Shown piece after piece: positions 1-8,710 of a DNA stretch of 48,110 nt. Position numbers and translations under genes: made by a program. Where the stretch lies: contig RXJP01000033.1 of assembly GCA_003963315.1 (NCBI GenBank), positions 679 to 48,788 on the forward strand, given 5' to 3'. Origin of the DNA: Rhodocyclaceae bacterium. GTDB lineage: Bacteria > Pseudomonadota > Gammaproteobacteria > Burkholderiales > Rhodocyclaceae. Numbering within the stretch: the first letter of the stretch is position 1; each line of letters begins with the position of its first letter. The notes under the pieces were generated by a model that was not told the origin of the DNA, made no database searches, and was given only the letters and a program-made list of their open reading frames with translations.

Positions 1-772
<772 letters not shown>

Positions 773-850
773 CTAGTTGAAAAATAATTGAATTTATCTA
801 AGTCCCTAGTGTCCGGGGCGAACCTTTCTTGCGACAAAACCCCGAGTCCT

Positions 851-866
851 TGTAGGGCCTCCGACA
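851..866. promoter_or_regulatory. NifA upstream activator sequence (nifH side)
   Basis: Perfect TGT-AGGGCCTCCG-ACA (TGT-N10-ACA), 98 bp upstream of the nifH -24 element. It also abuts the AAGGGG ribosome-binding site of the divergent draT, so NifA bound here could affect draT too. Confidence 0.75.
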
Positions 867-877
867 AGGGGCCGACC

Positions 878-1678
878 TTGCCCGCCGCCGCCCGGCTGCC
901 CATCAATCGGTGCAATCTGCCGGCGGTGATCCTGGGCGGATTGACCTACCAACAGCATCCCGTGCCGCTGGTGCTCGACGGCGTGGAAACCCTCCATCGG
1001 GCCTTGTTCCAGCACCTTGATGCCGTGGCGGATATTGCCGCCCGGGGGCAACTGTTCCGCGATTACATGGCGGCCCACTTCTGCCTGGATCAATTAGAGG
1101 AGGCGGGCTACGAGCCTGCCAGCGGCTCCCGCGGCAAGGCCAATTGGCTGCGCCTGCTACGGGGCTGGAGTTTTGATGCCGATGGTTTGGAAGGCGCTGC
1201 GTTGAAGGCCTGGGTGGAATCCCGCTTCGGCCTGCCGCCGCGCTTCCACGGCCAGCCGCTGCGTGATTACGGCGGCGCTGCCTGGCGTCGCTATGAGGAA
1301 ATGCGTTCCCGCGCCCTCTACGGCACCAATGCCCTCGAGGCCCAGTTGGATGTTCTTTACGCCTGGTGCCAGTACGAATTTCATCGCGCCGGTTCGGCGC
1401 GTGGATGCCTCGATCTTTATCGGGGCGTGAACCGCCTGGACGACCACGAGGTACTGTCCCCGCCGGGTGACGCATCCCCGGTGGTGCTGTTCAATAATCT
1501 CACCTCTTTTAGCACGTCAAAGGAACGGGCAGGCGAGTTTGGCGACGCGATTCTGGAAGTCCGGGTGCCTGCTGCCAAAGTGCTGTTCCACCATGGCCTG
1601 CTGCCTTCCCTGCTGAAAGGCGAGGACGAGTATTTGGTAATCGGCGGCGTGTATCGGGTGCGCCGCTGGGATTTCTAG
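878..1678 (+). CDS. draT: NAD+-dinitrogen-reductase ADP-D-ribosyltransferase DraT
   Basis: DraT transfers ADP-ribose from NAD+ to the Arg of NifH and so switches nitrogenase off when ammonium or darkness/energy signals arrive. The protein has the family hallmarks: LPINRCNLPAVILGG near the N-terminus, ESRFGLPPRFHG, TNALEAQLDVLY, LYRGVNRLDDHEV, and a C-terminal SKERAGEFGDAILEVRVP followed by GEDEYLVIGGV. The start is uncertain. The reading frame is open from a TTG at 788 and a GTG at 809, but TTG at 878 is preceded by AAGGGG at six bases. It gives 266 residues, close to the family's roughly 275, so it is preferred. The gene is divergent from nifH. Its partner draG lies about 12 kb away at the end of the nifB run rather than beside it, which is less usual. 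Confidence 0.9.
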   Translation: MPAAARLPINRCNLPAVILGGLTYQQHPVPLVLDGVETLHRALFQHLDAVADIAARGQLFRDYMAAHFCLDQLEEAGYEPASGSRGKANWLRLLRGWSFDADGLEGAALKAWVESRFGLPPRFHGQPLRDYGGAAWRRYEEMRSRALYGTNALEAQLDVLYAWCQYEFHRAGSARGCLDLYRGVNRLDDHEVLSPPGDASPVVLFNNLTSFSTSKERAGEFGDAILEVRVPAAKVLFHHGLLPSLLKGEDEYLVIGGVYRVRRWDF

Positions 1679-1685
1679 CCGGAAT

Positions 1686-1702
1686 GCCGCTTCGTTAGCG
1701 GC
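1686..1702 (+). terminator. Hairpin after draT
   Basis: GCCGCT-TCGTT-AGCGGC stem-loop eight bases after the draT stop, followed by a short TTTG. It lies between the convergent draT and the EAL-domain gene. The T tract is weak. Confidence 0.5.
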
Positions 1703-1733
1703 TTTGTCCGGTTTGCGACAGGGGCTTGAGGCC

Positions 1734-3662
1734 CTAACCGGGGAGGGTGTTGCGACTGCGGATGAAGTCTTCCGCTTCCCTGGGGGGCAGGGGGCGGCTG
1801 AACAGGTAGCCCTGCATCTCATCACAATCCTGCTTGCGCAGGAAGTCTGCCTGGGCGGAAGTTTCCACTCCTTCGGCGATGACCGTCAGGTGCAGGTTCT
1901 TGGCCAGGGCGATGATGGTGGCGGTGATGGCGGCCGCATCCGATTGGGCGGGAATACCGCGCACGAAGGACTGGTCGATCTTCAGCTTGTTCACCGCCAG
2001 CCGGCCCAGATAGGCGAGGGACGAATAGCCCGTGCCGAAATCGTCGATGGAGATCTGAACGCCCATGTCCTGCAGTGATCGCAGGGTGTCGGCCACGTCG
2101 TCGGTGTCACCCATGATGATGCTTTCGGTGACCTCCAGTTCCAGCAGGGCGGGGGGGAGGCCCGTCTGTTCCAGAACGGCCGCCACATGGGCCACCAGGC
2201 GCGGCTGACGGAATTGGATGGAGGAAAGGTTCACCGCCATGGTCAGTTCAAGCCCGTCTCGGTGCCAGAGGCTGGCCTGGCGGCAGGCTTCCTGAAGCAC
2301 CCAGGTGCCAAGGGGGATGATCAGCCCGCTTTCTTCCGCCAGGGGTATGAAACGGGCCGGCGAAACCAAGCCTTGGGTCGGATGGTTCCAGCGCACCAGC
2401 GCCTCTACGCCGGTAACGCGGCCGGACAGGGCGATCTGGGGCTGGTAGTGCAGCACGAAGCGCCCTTGTTCCAGGCTTTGCCGCAGATCGGTTTCCATGG
2501 CCAGCCGTTCCAGGCTGCGGGTATTCATGTCCGCCTGGTAGAAGGCCGATTGGTTGCGGCCCTGGCTGATGGCATGGTGTAGCGCCGCTTCGGCATTGCG
2601 CATCATGGTGCTGTCGTCGTCGCCATCATCGGGGAACAGGGCGAGGCCGATGCAGGCCGTGGCTTCCACCATGCAGAGGGAGCCCAGATCAATGGGCCCC
2701 CCGAGGCAGGCCAGGGCGTCGTTGGCCAGGCGCTGGGAATCCTCGCGGCGGATGTGACCCGACAGCAGCAGGGCGAACAGATCGGCGCTCATACGGGCCA
2801 CCGTGCCGCCCCGGGGCATCATCCGGGTCAGGCGTCGGGCGGTTTCCTGCAACAGTTCGTCGCCGGCCTTGTGGCCGAGGGAATCGTTGATATCCTTGAA
2901 CCGATCCAGGTCCACAAACGCCAGCACCACGCTATGGCGCTGTTGGCGGGCCGCCTGCACTTCGCTGCGGAGCCGCTCCATGAGCAGCACGCGGTTGGGC
3001 AAGCCGGTCAGGGCGTCGAAATAGGCCAGGTAGTAGATACGTTCCTCGGCTTGACGCCGCTCGGTGATGTCGTTGGCAATCACCATGCGCGCCGGACGAC
3101 CTTCGAAGTCCAGGTCATGGGTGGCGATTTCCATGTCCATCACGCTGCCGTCCTTGCGCATGTGGCTCCACACGCCGGACCCGCGAATCTGGCGTACGGG
3201 CTTCAACTGATCCTCTTCCGGTTTCGGTGCCAGGGTCGGCGGACGCAGATCATGGGTGGTGAGGTGCAGCCATTCTTCCCGGCTGTAACCATAGTGTTTG
3301 ATCGCGGCTTCGTTGACTGCCAGGATCCTGTCGGTTTCGCTGTCGGAAACCCAGGCGGGTAGCGGGCTTTCGGCAAACATACGGTGGTAGCGCTGCTCGC
3401 TGGCCAATTGTTCGGCACGGGCGTGATCCAGCGCTTTCTGGATGCGGCTGTAGCGCTCCATTTCGTGTTGCACCAGAAAGCCGAGCAGCACCGCGGTCAC
3501 CGTGACGAAGGCCCAGCCTTTCCAGGTCTGCGCGTGGGTGAGCGCTGCGGGGTCGGTGAACAGGGTTGCCACCACCTTGTCCGATACGGCGATCCACACC
3601 ACCGAGAGAAGGAGGTAGATCAGGGCAATGCGTAGTGCGGGAAAAAGAATCAACCTATCCAT
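1734..3662 (-). CDS. Membrane PAS-GGDEF-EAL protein, probable c-di-GMP phosphodiesterase
   Basis: Predicted 642-residue inner-membrane signalling protein. Two hydrophobic segments (about residues 8-28 and 48-66) flank a short periplasmic loop. A PAS domain (about 90-200), a GGDEF-type domain (about 215-375) and an EAL domain (about 385-630) follow. The GGDEF signature is degenerate: ARMSADLFALLL stands where RLGGDEF is expected, and no RxxD inhibitory site precedes it. The EAL domain keeps GVEALVRW, LELEVTES, DDFGTGYSS, KIDQSFV and EGVET, so it should hydrolyse c-di-GMP while the GGDEF domain may only bind GTP. The start at 3662 (MDRLILFPAL) is chosen because the upstream open frame (to 3788) runs through the NifA box of the neighbouring gene. 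Regulation is unknown. Confidence 0.9.
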   Translation of the reverse strand: MDRLILFPALRIALIYLLLSVVWIAVSDKVVATLFTDPAALTHAQTWKGWAFVTVTAVLLGFLVQHEMERYSRIQKALDHARAEQLASEQRYHRMFAESPLPAWVSDSETDRILAVNEAAIKHYGYSREEWLHLTTHDLRPPTLAPKPEEDQLKPVRQIRGSGVWSHMRKDGSVMDMEIATHDLDFEGRPARMVIANDITERRQAEERIYYLAYFDALTGLPNRVLLMERLRSEVQAARQQRHSVVLAFVDLDRFKDINDSLGHKAGDELLQETARRLTRMMPRGGTVARMSADLFALLLSGHIRREDSQRLANDALACLGGPIDLGSLCMVEATACIGLALFPDDGDDDSTMMRNAEAALHHAISQGRNQSAFYQADMNTRSLERLAMETDLRQSLEQGRFVLHYQPQIALSGRVTGVEALVRWNHPTQGLVSPARFIPLAEESGLIIPLGTWVLQEACRQASLWHRDGLELTMAVNLSSIQFRQPRLVAHVAAVLEQTGLPPALLELEVTESIIMGDTDDVADTLRSLQDMGVQISIDDFGTGYSSLAYLGRLAVNKLKIDQSFVRGIPAQSDAAAITATIIALAKNLHLTVIAEGVETSAQADFLRKQDCDEMQGYLFSRPLPPREAEDFIRSRNTLPG

Positions 3663-3753
3663 GGGTAGCCGCCTTCTCCATCGGAATGTTTCATGACGTA
3701 AGGATAGCATTGGCAGGTGGGGGTCATCGGTTTGGTTCGATGCCCGGAAATTG

Positions 3754-3769
3754 TGTCGCGAAGACCACA
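3754..3769. promoter_or_regulatory. NifA upstream activator sequence (SIR2-like gene)
   Basis: Perfect TGT-CGCGAAGACC-ACA, 73 bp upstream of the -24/-12 element at 3843. A near-match to the IHF consensus, AATCAT-GATG-TTG (3815-3827, one mismatch), lies between them. Confidence 0.75.
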
Positions 3770-3842
3770 ATGCCCCGGAGAAGGGCAACGGTTGCCTTTT
3801 TTGAAATTCATTTAAATCATGATGTTGCGTGGATATTTATAT

Positions 3843-3858
3843 CGGCCTGCTTCTTGCA
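3843..3858 (+). promoter_or_regulatory. Sigma-54 -24/-12 promoter of SIR2-like gene
   Basis: TCGGCCTGCTTCTTGCA has GG at 3844-3845 and GC at 3856-3857, ten bases apart, with a consensus TTGCA -12 element. The -24 T is replaced by C. The predicted transcript start is just upstream of the GGAG ribosome-binding site at 3881. Confidence 0.72.
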
Positions 3859-3893
3859 ATGGTATGGCTGACCCCTCCACGGAGACGCACATA

Positions 3894-4751
3894 ATGATTA
3901 CTCCCGAACTGCGCAGCCTATGGATAGCCGGCCTCAAGGAGGGCAGCATCGTGCCCTATCTGGGCGCCGGCGTATTGTCCGATGTCAAATCCAAGCTTGA
4001 TGGCCGTTCCATCCCCGCCACCAGCGACCAACTTATCCTGGCCATGAACAACGGCCAGCCCATGGCCCCCAAGCTGATGTACGAATTCCCCCGGGCCGCC
4101 ATGAACGTGGAGCTGAAGAAGGGGCGTAGCGCCGTGACCCGCTTTCTCGACACCACCTACGGCCAGACCCAATGGACCCGCAGCGCTTTCCATGAGTGGC
4201 TGAAGGCGGTGCGGCCGCCCTATGTGGTGGACATCAATCGCGATGTGCAACTTCAGGATAGCTACAGCGACCAGCCCCACACCCTGATCGTGGGCTGCGC
4301 GCGTATCGGCGGCACCGCCTTCCGCTTCAAGCTGTTCGCCTGGGACGGCCAGAGTTATTCCGCCATCCAGCCCGAGCAGGCGGCCCTCAATCTGCCGGTG
4401 CTGTTCAAGCCCATGGGCACCCCCCGGCCCCAGCCCACCTACATCGCATCGGATGCGGATTATGTGGACTACATCACCGAACTCATGGGCGGCTTCGCCA
4501 TTCCCGGCCCCCTGAAGAAATACCGCCAGGACAAGCAATACTTGCTGGTGGGCATGCGCTTGAACCGGGATTCGGAACGTATGGTGATGTCGGACATCAT
4601 CTACGGCGCAAAGGCTGAACAACCCGGTTGGATATTGCTTCCCGAGCCTAACGACAAGGAGCGCCGTTTCTGTAAGAAGCTGGGGCTGGAAATCGTCGAG
4701 GCGGATATTCCTGATTTGATCGGCGCTACTGCCGAGGCCGCCGCAGCCTAG
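3894..4751 (+). CDS. SIR2-fold protein, predicted NifA/sigma-54 regulated
   Basis: A 285-residue soluble protein with features of the SIR2-like (SIR2_2-type) nucleotide-binding fold: GSIVPYLGAGVLSDV near the N-terminus (GAG glycine motif), VVDINRDVQLQ in place of the TxNxDxxLE motif, DADYVDYITELMGG, and QYLLVGMRLNRDSERMV near the C-terminus, like the FLGYSLxD strand. I see no HG catalytic histidine where the sirtuin motif would fall (LFKPMGTPRP), so classical deacetylase activity is doubtful. NAD+ or ADP-ribose binding, or NADase-like chemistry, remains possible. Start 3894 has GGAG nine bases upstream; a longer frame from 3819 lacks such a site and would overlap the promoter. A perfect NifA box and a -24/-12 promoter place it in the nif regulon next to nifH-draT. 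The function is not known to me; a link to DraT/DraG ADP-ribosylation is inference. Confidence 0.8.
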   Translation: MITPELRSLWIAGLKEGSIVPYLGAGVLSDVKSKLDGRSIPATSDQLILAMNNGQPMAPKLMYEFPRAAMNVELKKGRSAVTRFLDTTYGQTQWTRSAFHEWLKAVRPPYVVDINRDVQLQDSYSDQPHTLIVGCARIGGTAFRFKLFAWDGQSYSAIQPEQAALNLPVLFKPMGTPRPQPTYIASDADYVDYITELMGGFAIPGPLKKYRQDKQYLLVGMRLNRDSERMVMSDIIYGAKAEQPGWILLPEPNDKERRFCKKLGLEIVEADIPDLIGATAEAAAA

Positions 4752-4793
4752 GGGTCATGCCCATACTTGAACCCCGGGCTGCAGCGCATTGAT

Positions 4794-5837
4794 TCAGCCC
4801 GGACGGTGATTGACAGCGGCTTGTGCGGGCATGACGGGGTTCAGCACCGTGCGGAAGCCGAGATGGGAAGTGCCCAGGCCGGGATCCTGGGCCTGCCGGG
4901 CGGAAGGCCGGTATCGCCGGCAGTAAGTAGGGGCGCACAGGTGCGACCCGCCCTTGATGACCCTGACCTGTACCCCGGGTTGGCGCGGATCCAGACTCTC
5001 CGCAGGCGTGGGGCCGATGGGATCGTTCTGCCGTGCAGAACTGTGGTGGGGGGTGTACCAGGTCTTTGTCCATTGCCAGACATTGCCCGCCATATCGAAC
5101 AAGCCGAAGCCGTTAGCGGGAAAGCTGGCCACGGGGGATGTGCCGGAATAGCCGTCCCCGGCGGTGTTTTGGAACGGAAAATCCCCTTGCCAGGTATTTG
5201 CCATGACCTTGCCCTTGGGTGTCAGTGCATCCCCCCAGGCATAGGCCTTGCCCTGCAGGCCGCCCCGTGCCGCATGTTCCCACTGGGCTTCGGTGGGGAG
5301 CTGTTCCCCTTTCCAGTCTGCATAGGCGCTGGCATCCTCATAGGTGATGTGCACGACGGGATGTTCCTCCCGGCCTTGGAGGTTGCTGCCGGGGCCTTCG
5401 GGCTGGCGCCAGTTGGCGCCGGCCACGAAACGCCAGGCGCCGGCGCTGCCGTCCCGGGGCTGGATGAACACCACTGATCCCGCTCCGTCCCTTTCGGCGA
5501 CTGTGTGGTAACCCGTGGCGGCGACGAACTCGCCGAATTGCCTGTTGGTCACATCACAACGGCTCATCCAGAAGCCGTGTACGGATACTTCATGAACCGG
5601 TGCTTCCTCTGGATAAGCACTGTTGCTTCCCATGGCGAAGCGGCCGCCGGGGATCCAGACCATACCCGGCGGCGGGGCGTCCTTGCTTGCGCCCTCCGCA
5701 GCGGTGACGCCGCAACGCTGGTTTGCCGTTGGGGACGGCTGGCCCGCGTCGGCCCGGGCTGCGCCGCACACCATTACCATGGCGGCGGCCCAGGCCAAGG
5801 GGGCCAGCCCCAGTCTTCGGGACGGGGGCCGCGCCAT
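4794..5837 (-). CDS. Formylglycine-generating enzyme family protein, sulfatase activator, predicted exported
   Basis: FGE oxidises the active-site Cys of type I sulfatases to formylglycine. The 347-residue protein has a twin-Arg-free hydrophobic leader ending near CGAARADA (about residue 31), then the FGE fold: GMVWIPGGRFAMGS, EVSVHGFWMSRCDVTN, EEHPVVHITYEDASAYADW, LPTEAQWEHAARGG and FDMAGNVWQWT. Both cysteines of the catalytic pair in true FGEs are present (Cys301 and Cys306 in GGSHLCAPTYCRRYR), separating it from non-catalytic relatives. Its ATG overlaps the upstream sulfatase stop by one base (TAATG), so the two are translationally coupled. The odd feature is the signal peptide, since characterised bacterial FGEs are mostly cytosolic. 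Confidence 0.92.
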   Translation of the reverse strand: MARPPSRRLGLAPLAWAAAMVMVCGAARADAGQPSPTANQRCGVTAAEGASKDAPPPGMVWIPGGRFAMGSNSAYPEEAPVHEVSVHGFWMSRCDVTNRQFGEFVAATGYHTVAERDGAGSVVFIQPRDGSAGAWRFVAGANWRQPEGPGSNLQGREEHPVVHITYEDASAYADWKGEQLPTEAQWEHAARGGLQGKAYAWGDALTPKGKVMANTWQGDFPFQNTAGDGYSGTSPVASFPANGFGLFDMAGNVWQWTKTWYTPHHSSARQNDPIGPTPAESLDPRQPGVQVRVIKGGSHLCAPTYCRRYRPSARQAQDPGLGTSHLGFRTVLNPVMPAQAAVNHRPG

Positions 5838-7609
5838 TACTTTTCCGCCTCGGCGTTCACCGGGTCGTAGAAATTGGTGCGTTGGGGAGCGGCTTCGTTG
5901 GCCACGTCATCGTAATAGCTGACGGAGTTGCTGTAACCGGGGCGGTCCGCGATCCCGGGGGCGTCCACCACACCATTGGTCTTCATATAGTCCTGGTAGG
6001 CAGCGAGCAGTTCTTCCACCTTTTTCGGATATTTGTCGGCAAGGTTATGCTGTTCCGTGCGGTCCTTGGCCAGATCGAACAATTCCCAGCGTCCGGCACC
6101 CCAGGGCCAGTTGGCGTACACCAGTTTCCAGTCACCCTTGCGGATGGCCTTGCGGCCGCCCAGCTCCCAGCCGGTGACATGGTCCTTGCCATGGACCGCT
6201 GGTGCTTGGCCGGTGAGGAAGGACAGCATGGACTTGCCCTGCATGGGAATCACTTCCCGTCCTTCATAGGTTCGACCCACGGGTTCCAATCCGGCGAGCT
6301 CAAGCAGGGTCGGCGCGACATCGGTGACATGGGAGAACTGGGGTTTGATGGTGCCCTTGCCCTGGAGCTTGGGATACACGGCAATGGCCGGCGACGAGAT
6401 ACCGCCTTCGTATTGGAACGCCTTGTACATACGGAAGGGCGCCGCGCCGACCTGGGCCCAGTTGGGTCCGTATTCGGCGAAGGACGTCGCCTTGCCGATG
6501 TTCTCCACGCTGTTGTCCCGATGCATGCGGGACCAGGAGCGATCCTGCCCCTCGTCGAGGATGGTGTTGCCCTCGGCGCCGTTATCCGACATGAAGAAGA
6601 TGAAGGTATTGTCGTATTCCCCGGTTTTCTTCAAGTGGTCGATGATGCGGCCGAGGTGGTAGTCCATGGCGTCCACCATGGCGGCGTACACGGCCATGCG
6701 TTTGGCCTCCTGTTTTTTCTGCTCGGCGGAAAGCTGCGACCACTTGGGCCAGACAGGATTTCCCTGATCTGCCTGGGTGTCCTTGGGAATGATCCCCATC
6801 TCTTTCATTTTTGCAATGCGCTGCTTGCGGATAACCTCGTAGCCGACTTTGTAAGTGTCTTCGTATTTTTTGATGAAAGACTCGGGCGCCTGCAAGGGCC
6901 AATGGGGCGCGGTGAAGGCGACATAGGCCAGGAAGGGCTTGCCATCCCCCTTGTTGCTGTCGATGTACTGGATCATCCTGTCGGCGTAGAACTCGCTCGA
7001 ATAGAACTTCTCCGGCAGGTTCACCTGTTTGCCGTTTTCCCGGTACAGGGCCACCGGCGCCTTGTTGGCGTCGAAGGTGATGATGCCGGTCTGGTCCCAG
7101 TGGGCTGCACCGCCCTGGACCAATGCGTAGGATTGTTCGAAGCCGCGTTTGGCGGGGCTGACCTCCTCGCTCAATCCGACATGCCATTTCCCCACCATGT
7201 AGGTGTGGTAGCCGGACTGTCGCAGGACTTCGGGGAAGGGGGCGACGCGGTTGTTCAGATAGCCTTCATAGCCGGGCTTGCCCTTCTGGAAGGAATTGAT
7301 CAACTCGCCCATGGTGCCCATGCCTGCTAAGTGGTTGTCCATGCCCGATAGCAGCATCGCCCGTGTCGGCGAGCAGAAGGGCGAGGCATAGAAGCCGCTC
7401 AGGCGCACCCCCGATTTGGCGAGCCCATCGAGGGTGGGGGTCTTGATCTCGCCGCCGAAGGCGCCGATGTCCGAATAACCCAAGTCGTCGGCCACCACCA
7501 GCAGGATATTGGGTCGGCGTGGTGTGTCGGGGGCGGCAGCATGGGTGACCAAGCTCAGGGCGGATAACATCGCGACCCCGAGCGCGGGCCGGAATTTGTG
7601 GAAGCTCAT
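5837..7609 (-). CDS. Secreted/periplasmic type I arylsulfatase
   Basis: Predicted to hydrolyse sulfate esters. The 590-residue protein starts with a signal peptide (hydrophobic core about residues 8-22, cleavage near THAAA). It has the alkaline-phosphatase-fold sulfatase motifs: RRPNILLVVADDLGYSD (metal-binding Asp pair 41-42), FCSPTRAML (Cys79 in C-x-P-x-R, the residue converted to formylglycine), GKWHVG, FTAPHWPLQAP and SDNGAEGN. Start 7609 is supported by AAGGAGAG eight bases upstream; a longer frame to 7726 lacks this. It overlaps the activating enzyme gene by one base. A 21-bp palindrome lies about 150 bp upstream and is repeated upstream of the BASS transporter, suggesting control by the neighbouring IclR protein. 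The substrate is not determinable from sequence; a steroid or aryl sulfate is an inference from the neighbours. Confidence 0.95.
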   Translation of the reverse strand: MSFHKFRPALGVAMLSALSLVTHAAAPDTPRRPNILLVVADDLGYSDIGAFGGEIKTPTLDGLAKSGVRLSGFYASPFCSPTRAMLLSGMDNHLAGMGTMGELINSFQKGKPGYEGYLNNRVAPFPEVLRQSGYHTYMVGKWHVGLSEEVSPAKRGFEQSYALVQGGAAHWDQTGIITFDANKAPVALYRENGKQVNLPEKFYSSEFYADRMIQYIDSNKGDGKPFLAYVAFTAPHWPLQAPESFIKKYEDTYKVGYEVIRKQRIAKMKEMGIIPKDTQADQGNPVWPKWSQLSAEQKKQEAKRMAVYAAMVDAMDYHLGRIIDHLKKTGEYDNTFIFFMSDNGAEGNTILDEGQDRSWSRMHRDNSVENIGKATSFAEYGPNWAQVGAAPFRMYKAFQYEGGISSPAIAVYPKLQGKGTIKPQFSHVTDVAPTLLELAGLEPVGRTYEGREVIPMQGKSMLSFLTGQAPAVHGKDHVTGWELGGRKAIRKGDWKLVYANWPWGAGRWELFDLAKDRTEQHNLADKYPKKVEELLAAYQDYMKTNGVVDAPGIADRPGYSNSVSYYDDVANEAAPQRTNFYDPVNAEAEK

Positions 7610-7757
7610 CTGTCTCTCTCCTTGTGGGTTATGCGTTTTGGCGCGGGTCCAACCGGTCCTCGCCTGGGTGCGGGGTAAGAACCCGTATCGCTGGCGGGCA
7701 GGGTGGCCGTAAGGAAAGTTTTTCACGAAGCCAGGGAAGGATCGGGCCGGCGCGGAA

Positions 7758-7778
7758 ATGTTCCACCAGGTAAAACAT
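7758..7778. promoter_or_regulatory. 21-bp palindromic operator, copy 1 (upstream of sulfatase operon)
   Basis: Half-sites ATGTTCCACC and GGTAAAACAT flank a central A. Its reverse complement matches the copy at 9739-9759 in 20 of 21 positions. The GTTYCAC-type half-site suits an IclR-family repressor or activator. The rest of the 300-base gap 7610-7909 shows no convincing gene, only a 14-bp palindrome CGCCTTGCAAGGCG at 7881-7894. Confidence 0.7.
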
Positions 7779-7909
7779 GGGGTGATTCCGCACCGTCAGA
7801 AACACGGCAGGCGCATCCCGGCCATGGACGATGGCCAGGCGCAGAAAAGGATGTTTCGGCGAGAACGGTGGGGGAGGGGCCGCCTTGCAAGGCGTGCCGT
7901 GGGCGCCTT

Positions 7910-8710
7910 CTAGGCGTGGTAGAGCGCCTCCGCAATGGCCTCGGCGGTGGATTGGAGAGGGGCGAGGCACTCTCGAATGATTTTCTGGCGCAGGTTGTAT
8001 TTCCGCACCCAGACGATGTTGATACAGCCGAAGATCTGGCCGCCCTGGAGCAGGGGCACCGCGATGGCGTCGAACTGGTCGTCGAAATCGCTGATGTCTT
8101 CCTCGTCTCCGCCGAACAGGGGGTCGCGGACCGCATAGCCCTGGGCCCGGGTCGCGGCGAGAACGTCGTCGATGGAATTGCGCAGCACCGACGCGCTCAG
8201 GGCATTGCGGGGAGGATGTTTGCGATAGTGGGCCAAGATGCGTTCCCGTTCGGCGTCGCTGCAAAACGCCAGATAAGCGCGACCTGGCGCAGAGAGGAAC
8301 ATATCCACGCGAAAACCGATCTTGTAGCGCGCATTGAGCGCCAGGGCAGCCGTCCTGCGGGTTGTTTCCAGTGACATCATCTTGTAGCGGTTGTAAATCA
8401 GAAAATCCGAAGGCCAGATAACGGTTTGTTGAAGCCGCTCCAGGTGAGGCGCTGCCAAGGAAGCATACAGCGCATGGCGATCGGAAGCGGACTTGTGGCC
8501 ATGGACGACGGGCACCGGGTAGTAGCAGCCGTCGCCAATGGATTTGCGGATCATCTGTTCCTGCTCCAGGGTCAGCAGGATGCGCAGCAGGGTTGCCTTG
8601 GCGATGCCCGTCCTGTTGTGGAGTTGCTGGAGCGAGAGGGCGTTGTTTTCGTCCAGGGCTTTGAGGACCGCGATTCCCCGTTCCAGCGCACGGATGGTTT
8701 TTGTGGTCAT
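7910..8710 (-). CDS. IclR-family transcriptional regulator
   Basis: A 266-residue regulator with an N-terminal winged helix-turn-helix (about residues 3-65: IRALERGIAVLKALDE, SLQQLHNRTGIAKATLLRIL, EQEQMIRKS) and a C-terminal IclR effector domain (IGFRVDMFLSAPGRAYLAF and FDAIAVPLLQGGQIFGCINI). The start at 8710 overlaps the stop of the BASS transporter gene by four bases (ATGA), so the pair is one coupled unit. A longer frame to 8746 would extend into the transporter gene. The two near-identical palindromes flanking this unit (7758 and 9739) are its likely operators, implying autoregulation and control of the sulfatase genes. The effector is unknown. Confidence 0.93.
   Translation of the reverse strand: MTTKTIRALERGIAVLKALDENNALSLQQLHNRTGIAKATLLRILLTLEQEQMIRKSIGDGCYYPVPVVHGHKSASDRHALYASLAAPHLERLQQTVIWPSDFLIYNRYKMMSLETTRRTAALALNARYKIGFRVDMFLSAPGRAYLAFCSDAERERILAHYRKHPPRNALSASVLRNSIDDVLAATRAQGYAVRDPLFGGDEEDISDFDDQFDAIAVPLLQGGQIFGCINIVWVRKYNLRQKIIRECLAPLQSTAEAIAEALYHA

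Noticed and set aside
5723..7330. 535-codon plus-strand frame opposite the sulfatase
   Set aside because: Shadow of the sulfatase gene, which has signal peptide, catalytic Cys and ribosome-binding site.
7629..7778. Short minus-strand frame starting MFYLVEHFR, similar at its start to a plus-strand frame at 9739 (MFHLVEHWR)
   Set aside because: The similarity covers the 21-bp palindrome and almost nothing beyond; no good ribosome-binding site precedes the 7778 start. An operator explains it better than two related genes.
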